A DNA stretch of 64,000 nt, taken from Scytonema hofmannii PCC 7110. GTDB lineage: Bacteria > Cyanobacteriota > Cyanobacteriia > Cyanobacteriales > Nostocaceae. The notes beneath the pieces are model-generated. The model was not told the DNA's origin. It did no database searches and saw only the letters and a list, made by a program, of their open reading frames with translations. Positions 60,917 to 64,000 of the stretch are shown piece by piece. The number at the start of each line of letters is the position of its first letter. Positions within the stretch are counted from its first letter, which is position 1. Location of the stretch: the NCBI RefSeq assembly GCF_000346485.2, contig NZ_KQ976354.1, positions 10,560,341 through 10,624,340 of the forward strand. The letters are read 5' to 3'. The translations under genes and the position numbers were made by a program.

Positions 60917-61285
60917 ATGCAAACGTTTTTAGCCATTGTTAATAAAGCATTACGTCAAAGCGTTGTTGTTTTAGGGTTGATGCTTTTCATCAGCCTATCG
61001 GGTTTATTTTTTTTTACTCAGCAGCCTAGCTATGCCGTAACATCTCGTGCCAATCAACTAACACCAGAAGAAAAGATTGACCGCGCTTACGAATACAACG
61101 AAGCTGCTGGGCTGCGAGAAGAAGATAGACAAAAAGCTTACGAACAAGCCATCGAAGACTCTAACAGCCCTAAAACCATAGAGAAAACTTACGAAAGAAA
61201 TATAAAAGCTGAAGAACAAGAAAATCAGAGTCCCAACATCCTTGAACAAACTAAAGAATTAGTCGATCAAGTCACAACAAAATAA
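60917..61285 (+). CDS. Small secreted or membrane-anchored acidic protein of unknown function
   Basis: The protein of about 122 residues has a hydrophobic N-terminal helix (about 15-37, VVVLGLMLFISLSGLFFFTQ) ending PSYAV, a likely signal peptide or anchor. The remainder is charged and probably helical (PEEKIDRAYEYNEAAGLREE, NSPKTIEKTYERNIKAEEQE). A strong AGGAGG ribosome-binding site precedes the ATG at 60917. I do not recognise the family; similar short lumenal or periplasmic proteins occur in cyanobacteria. Confidence 0.7.
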   Translation: MQTFLAIVNKALRQSVVVLGLMLFISLSGLFFFTQQPSYAVTSRANQLTPEEKIDRAYEYNEAAGLREEDRQKAYEQAIEDSNSPKTIEKTYERNIKAEEQENQSPNILEQTKELVDQVTTK

Positions 61286-61539
61286 GCATCGGATGGGCAT
61301 GGGGCATGGGGCATTTGTAATTGATGATTCTCCCTTGTCCCTTTCCCTAAACCCAAAAAACCCTTACCCCCATGAGATTTTTAGCCTATAAATAGTTCAA
61401 AAAGTAGTACAGATTAACAGCCGTAGTGAATAAACGCTCAAGAGAAGTACACAAAACGGAGCAATTCGTAATAAATCGGAGTCATTCGATTTATTGACTT
61501 CACCATGACTCAGCGTAGAACTGTTTATTCTGCGTTACC
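61286..61539. other. Spacer; possible left end of the iscB element
   Basis: No gene is seen. GCATGGGGCATGGGGCAT repeats lie near 61297-61317. From about 61480 the sequence may already belong to the IscB element; a CGTAGAA ... TTCTGCG stem is at about 61515-61543. Confidence 0.4.
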
Positions 61540-61703
61540 TGCAAAGGTTTAAGTCCGCTTTTAAATCATGACTTAATGGGATTTGCCAGTCCCAAGCGTC
61601 GAGGGAGGAACATGGCTGCTTTGTGCCAGTGCAACACCGAACCTTTTCGAGAAGTTTAAAAGCAGTGTCGAGGCATACCATACCCCGTAAGGGAGCTAAT
61701 CAA
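61540..61703 (+). ncRNA. Candidate omega RNA upstream of iscB
   Basis: IscB guide RNAs lie directly 5' of the gene. Here the leader is rich in paired segments: GGGATTTGCCAGTCCC is a hairpin much like the one in described IscB omega RNAs, CTGCTTT (about 61616) can pair with AAAGCAG (about 61660), and ATGG (about 61613) with CCAT (about 61678). A CCCCGTAAGGG hairpin precedes the start codon and includes the ribosome-binding site. The guide would be the DNA at the 5' end of the RNA, whose exact position is unknown. Confidence 0.65.
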
Positions 61704-63077
61704 ATGATTACTAATTCCGTATTCGTCGAGAGTAAAAATGGCAAAATACTAAAGCCAACAACACCTGCAAGAGCGAGAATTCTACAATCTGTTGGCAAAG
61801 CTAAAAAGCTGAAATTATTTCCATTTACTTTAATTTTAGAGAAGGAGGTAGATGAAGATGTAGAACCGTATTTAGAACTGAGGATCGATCCAGGCTCAAA
61901 ATTTACAGGCATTTCTCTAGTGGATTTAAATAAGAATGAAGTCATCTGGGCGATGGAATTAGAACATCGGGGTCTAGCCATAAAAATGGAGATGATTAAA
62001 AGAGCAGGTGTTCGACGTTCTAGAAGGTCAAGAAGACTTCGCTATCGCCAAAAGAGATTTGACCGGAAAAGACCAGATGGCTGGCTAGCACCGTCTTTAA
62101 GACACAGATTGTTAACCACTGAAACTTGGATAAAAAGGTTACTGAAATTAGCACCAATTAAATCCATTGCAATTGAATCGGTTAAATTCGACTTGCAAAA
62201 AATGGAGACACCAGACATAGAAGGCATTGAATACCAGCAGGGGACACTATGGGGTTACACCTTACGCGAAGCACTTCTAGAACACTGGGGTAGAAAGTGT
62301 GTTTATTGCGGTAAGACAGACGTTCCCTTACAGATAGAACATATTAATGCACGAAGTAAAGGTGGTAGTGACCGATTTTCAAATCTCACATTATCTTGCG
62401 AGAAATGTAACCAAAAAAAAGGAAATAAATCAGTAGAACAATTTCTTAAAGCTCAACCGGAAATCCTCAAAAAAATTAAATCGCATCAGAAAAAGTCATT
62501 AAGTGATGCTGCTGCTGTTAACTCTACCCGTAAAGCCATATTTGAAATGGCGCATCAATTCGGATTACCAGTTATCAGTGGGAATGGTGCATCTACAAAG
62601 ATGATTCGGATTAAAAGTGGATTGCCAAAAGCTCACTGGATTGATAGTGCTTGTGTAGGAACATCAGAAATAGTTAAATTGTGTATCTATCAACCATTGC
62701 GCGTTACTTGCAAAGGACACGGTACAAGACAAGTACAAAGAATGAATGCTAAAGGCTTTCCCGCCATAGCCAGCATTAAAAAGAATCCCATTACTGGTAA
62801 AAAAGAAGTTAAGCTAGTAGCCAAAAATCAGAAATATACTCATGCGACAGCTGGTGACTATGTGATTTGCAATTTGCTGAAAGATCGGAAACACATTAAA
62901 GCGGGAATTTATCGAGCTAGAATTAAAACTCCAACTCAAAAAGGGGTAGAAGTGCTAATTAGCGATCATCGGATTGCTGTAGATCGACACTACATTAAAC
63001 TAATTCACCGCTCTGACGGTTATGAATACAGTTTTACTACGATTGACCAAGATTTACTACGTTTTAGCGCTATTTGA
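61704..63077 (+). CDS. iscB: IscB RNA-guided HNH/RuvC endonuclease
   Basis: The protein of 457 residues is a compact ancestor-type relative of Cas9. The N-terminal PLMP-like domain (SVFVESKNGKILKPTTPARA) is followed by RuvC-I with Asp62 (LRIDPGSKFTGISLV), an Arg-rich bridge helix (about 104-123), RuvC-II with Glu158 (IAIESVKFD), an HNH domain (Cys199/Cys202, His213 in LQIEHINARSKGGSDRFSNL, Cys232/Cys235) and RuvC-III with His311 and Asp314 (AHWIDSACVG). All catalytic residues are present. The ATG at 61704 is chosen because AAGGGAG precedes it and the family starts here; an upstream frame from 61623 overlaps the guide RNA. No TnpA is adjacent. Confidence 0.94.
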   Translation: MITNSVFVESKNGKILKPTTPARARILQSVGKAKKLKLFPFTLILEKEVDEDVEPYLELRIDPGSKFTGISLVDLNKNEVIWAMELEHRGLAIKMEMIKRAGVRRSRRSRRLRYRQKRFDRKRPDGWLAPSLRHRLLTTETWIKRLLKLAPIKSIAIESVKFDLQKMETPDIEGIEYQQGTLWGYTLREALLEHWGRKCVYCGKTDVPLQIEHINARSKGGSDRFSNLTLSCEKCNQKKGNKSVEQFLKAQPEILKKIKSHQKKSLSDAAAVNSTRKAIFEMAHQFGLPVISGNGASTKMIRIKSGLPKAHWIDSACVGTSEIVKLCIYQPLRVTCKGHGTRQVQRMNAKGFPAIASIKKNPITGKKEVKLVAKNQKYTHATAGDYVICNLLKDRKHIKAGIYRARIKTPTQKGVEVLISDHRIAVDRHYIKLIHRSDGYEYSFTTIDQDLLRFSAI

Positions 63078-63262
63078 TAACATGACAAGTGAAGCTTCGT
63101 TGTAATGTATGTGGTGCAATAATTTACTTTCCCAGTTGAGACTCTTTATTTTTGTTATGGCTTAAGCCGAATGCTGTTTCTAAAGAAATATAAAGACAGC
63201 AAACTCAGGCGATCGCTTCAAATGAAGATTGATTTTGAAGCAATATAGTAGTCATCTCAAAA

Positions 63263-63961
63263 ATGAAAACCGATATCTTTAAGTGGGTTGTCATCTGTGC
63301 TTTGTGTGCTTTCCTAACAACTTCGCTCCCCGCCTTTGGTCAGGTTAAGAGCACACAGAATTCCTTTACAAACGAAGCTCTCAAAATCCCAACCGCAAAG
63401 GCGTTTCCCAATTTTCCCTTGGTATACTTTGGATCGGGAAGGTTTAAGGAGGTCGGCAATCCCCAAAATCAATTGGTGTCTACGTATGAGTTTGATATAA
63501 AGCAGGGCGTCAACCGCGAACTCGCCTACTATATTGACAAGGAGATTCTGATCTACAACGTATATGACCTCGACCCATCTGATGGTAAAGACCCAGATAA
63601 AGAGTACTTCATCCAAAAAGATCCGAACACCGGGGTGACTACCTGTACTCTCAACCCCTTACCACTGCCTAATGTCTTTAGTCGCGACTGGTGGTTAGCC
63701 AACAACATGGTTTACAAGGGCACAACTACCATCAACGGGTTCGCTGTTGATTGCTGGACGGGCGTTATTCCCGGAACGGAAATACCCAGTCGGTTCTGCA
63801 ATCGCGCCGACAAATACCCCGAGTTTGCTCCTATTCTCAAGAAAATCGGAACCTTCGAGTTCTACGATCACTATGGCGAGTCTAGGGAGGACTTCCGCTA
63901 CCCCACAGACTTTTTCAAGGTGCCGGAACTTTGCGATGCCAACAGCCAACAACATTCTTGA
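63263..63961 (+). CDS. Secreted protein of unknown function
   Basis: I do not recognise this 232-residue protein. A signal peptide is clear (residues 7-26, ending LPAFGQV). The mature part holds four cysteines (TTCTLNP, VDCWTGV, SRFCNRA, PELCDAN) that could form disulfides, and aromatic strands such as FPLVYFGSGRFKEVGNPQNQ, WWLANNMVYKGTTTINGFAV and GTFEFYDHYGESREDFRYPT. It is probably periplasmic or extracellular. Base composition is a little more GC-rich than neighbouring genes. No context helps beyond its position after iscB. Confidence 0.72.
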   Translation: MKTDIFKWVVICALCAFLTTSLPAFGQVKSTQNSFTNEALKIPTAKAFPNFPLVYFGSGRFKEVGNPQNQLVSTYEFDIKQGVNRELAYYIDKEILIYNVYDLDPSDGKDPDKEYFIQKDPNTGVTTCTLNPLPLPNVFSRDWWLANNMVYKGTTTINGFAVDCWTGVIPGTEIPSRFCNRADKYPEFAPILKKIGTFEFYDHYGESREDFRYPTDFFKVPELCDANSQQHS

Positions 63962-64000
63962 TTTTCTAAGCAACCAAGCGCGAGCGATCGCCTTAAAGCA

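Overview
The window looks like a filamentous, probably heterocystous cyanobacterium of the Nostocales type. HIP1 octamers (GCGATCGC) are scattered through the genes. Spacers are full of short tandem repeats (CCAAAAT-type heptamers, GGTTAGTGGTTAGT and CACTGGTCACTG arrays) and hyphenated palindromes typical of these genomes. Protein families (PATAN domain, PixJ-like receptor, LrtA-type HPF, SLH/OprB porin, pentapeptide protein, natFGH transporter) also fit. No rRNA, tRNA or CRISPR array was recognised.

Layout. 1-6.1 kb, minus strand: the end of a natFGH-type amino-acid ABC transporter, a flavin reductase-like protein, a GNAT acetyltransferase, an Rrf2 regulator and a stand-alone PATAN protein. 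7-12.7 kb: a hybrid histidine kinase, a secreted protein of unknown function, a gene-poor stretch with a possible toxin-antitoxin remnant, and a REC-AraC regulator whose phospho-acceptor Asp is replaced by Glu. 13.4-23.1 kb, all plus strand: a likely biosynthetic cluster of DAHP synthase, flavin-dependent halogenase-like enzyme, methyltransferase, threonine aldolase, FAD monooxygenase, bicupin protein, DoxX protein and zinc alcohol dehydrogenase. 23.2-30.9 kb, same strand: a CNB-fold protein, a copper chaperone, a small PepSY-type membrane protein, a copper P-type ATPase, an unusually long SLH porin and a pentapeptide-repeat protein. 31-35 kb: two small unknown proteins and a DUF4347/beta-helix/Calx-beta/RTX surface protein. 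35.8-44.1 kb, minus strand: a signalling block with a PixJ-like chemoreceptor carrying a dual-cysteine GAF domain, a CheY-like regulator, a PAS kinase and a REC-OmpR-Hpt-Hpt-REC-REC regulator. 44.6-50.9 kb: housekeeping and general genes (VOC, YdcF, DUF1838, NagX-like acyltransferase, PrxQ/Bcp, hpf/lrtA, lipB). 51-63 kb: a mobile-element-rich stretch with a MITE, a MATE gene cut at its 3' end by an IS607-type element (TnpA plus TnpB), a second copper locus (His-rich secreted protein, HMA chaperone, broken cupredoxin gene, CopA with a MerR-type promoter), a saccharopine dehydrogenase-like gene, and an iscB gene with a candidate guide RNA upstream. The window ends with a secreted protein of unknown function.

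The strongest candidate for an undescribed system is 13.4-30 kb. DAHP synthase would feed the shikimate pathway, the halogenase-like enzyme and FAD monooxygenase would decorate an aromatic product, the methyltransferase would cap it, and the aldolase and dehydrogenase could work on an aldehyde/beta-hydroxy-amino-acid step. It lies directly upstream of copper handling genes and an outer-membrane porin on the same strand. The individual family calls rest on visible motifs; the joint pathway and the copper link are inference from gene order.
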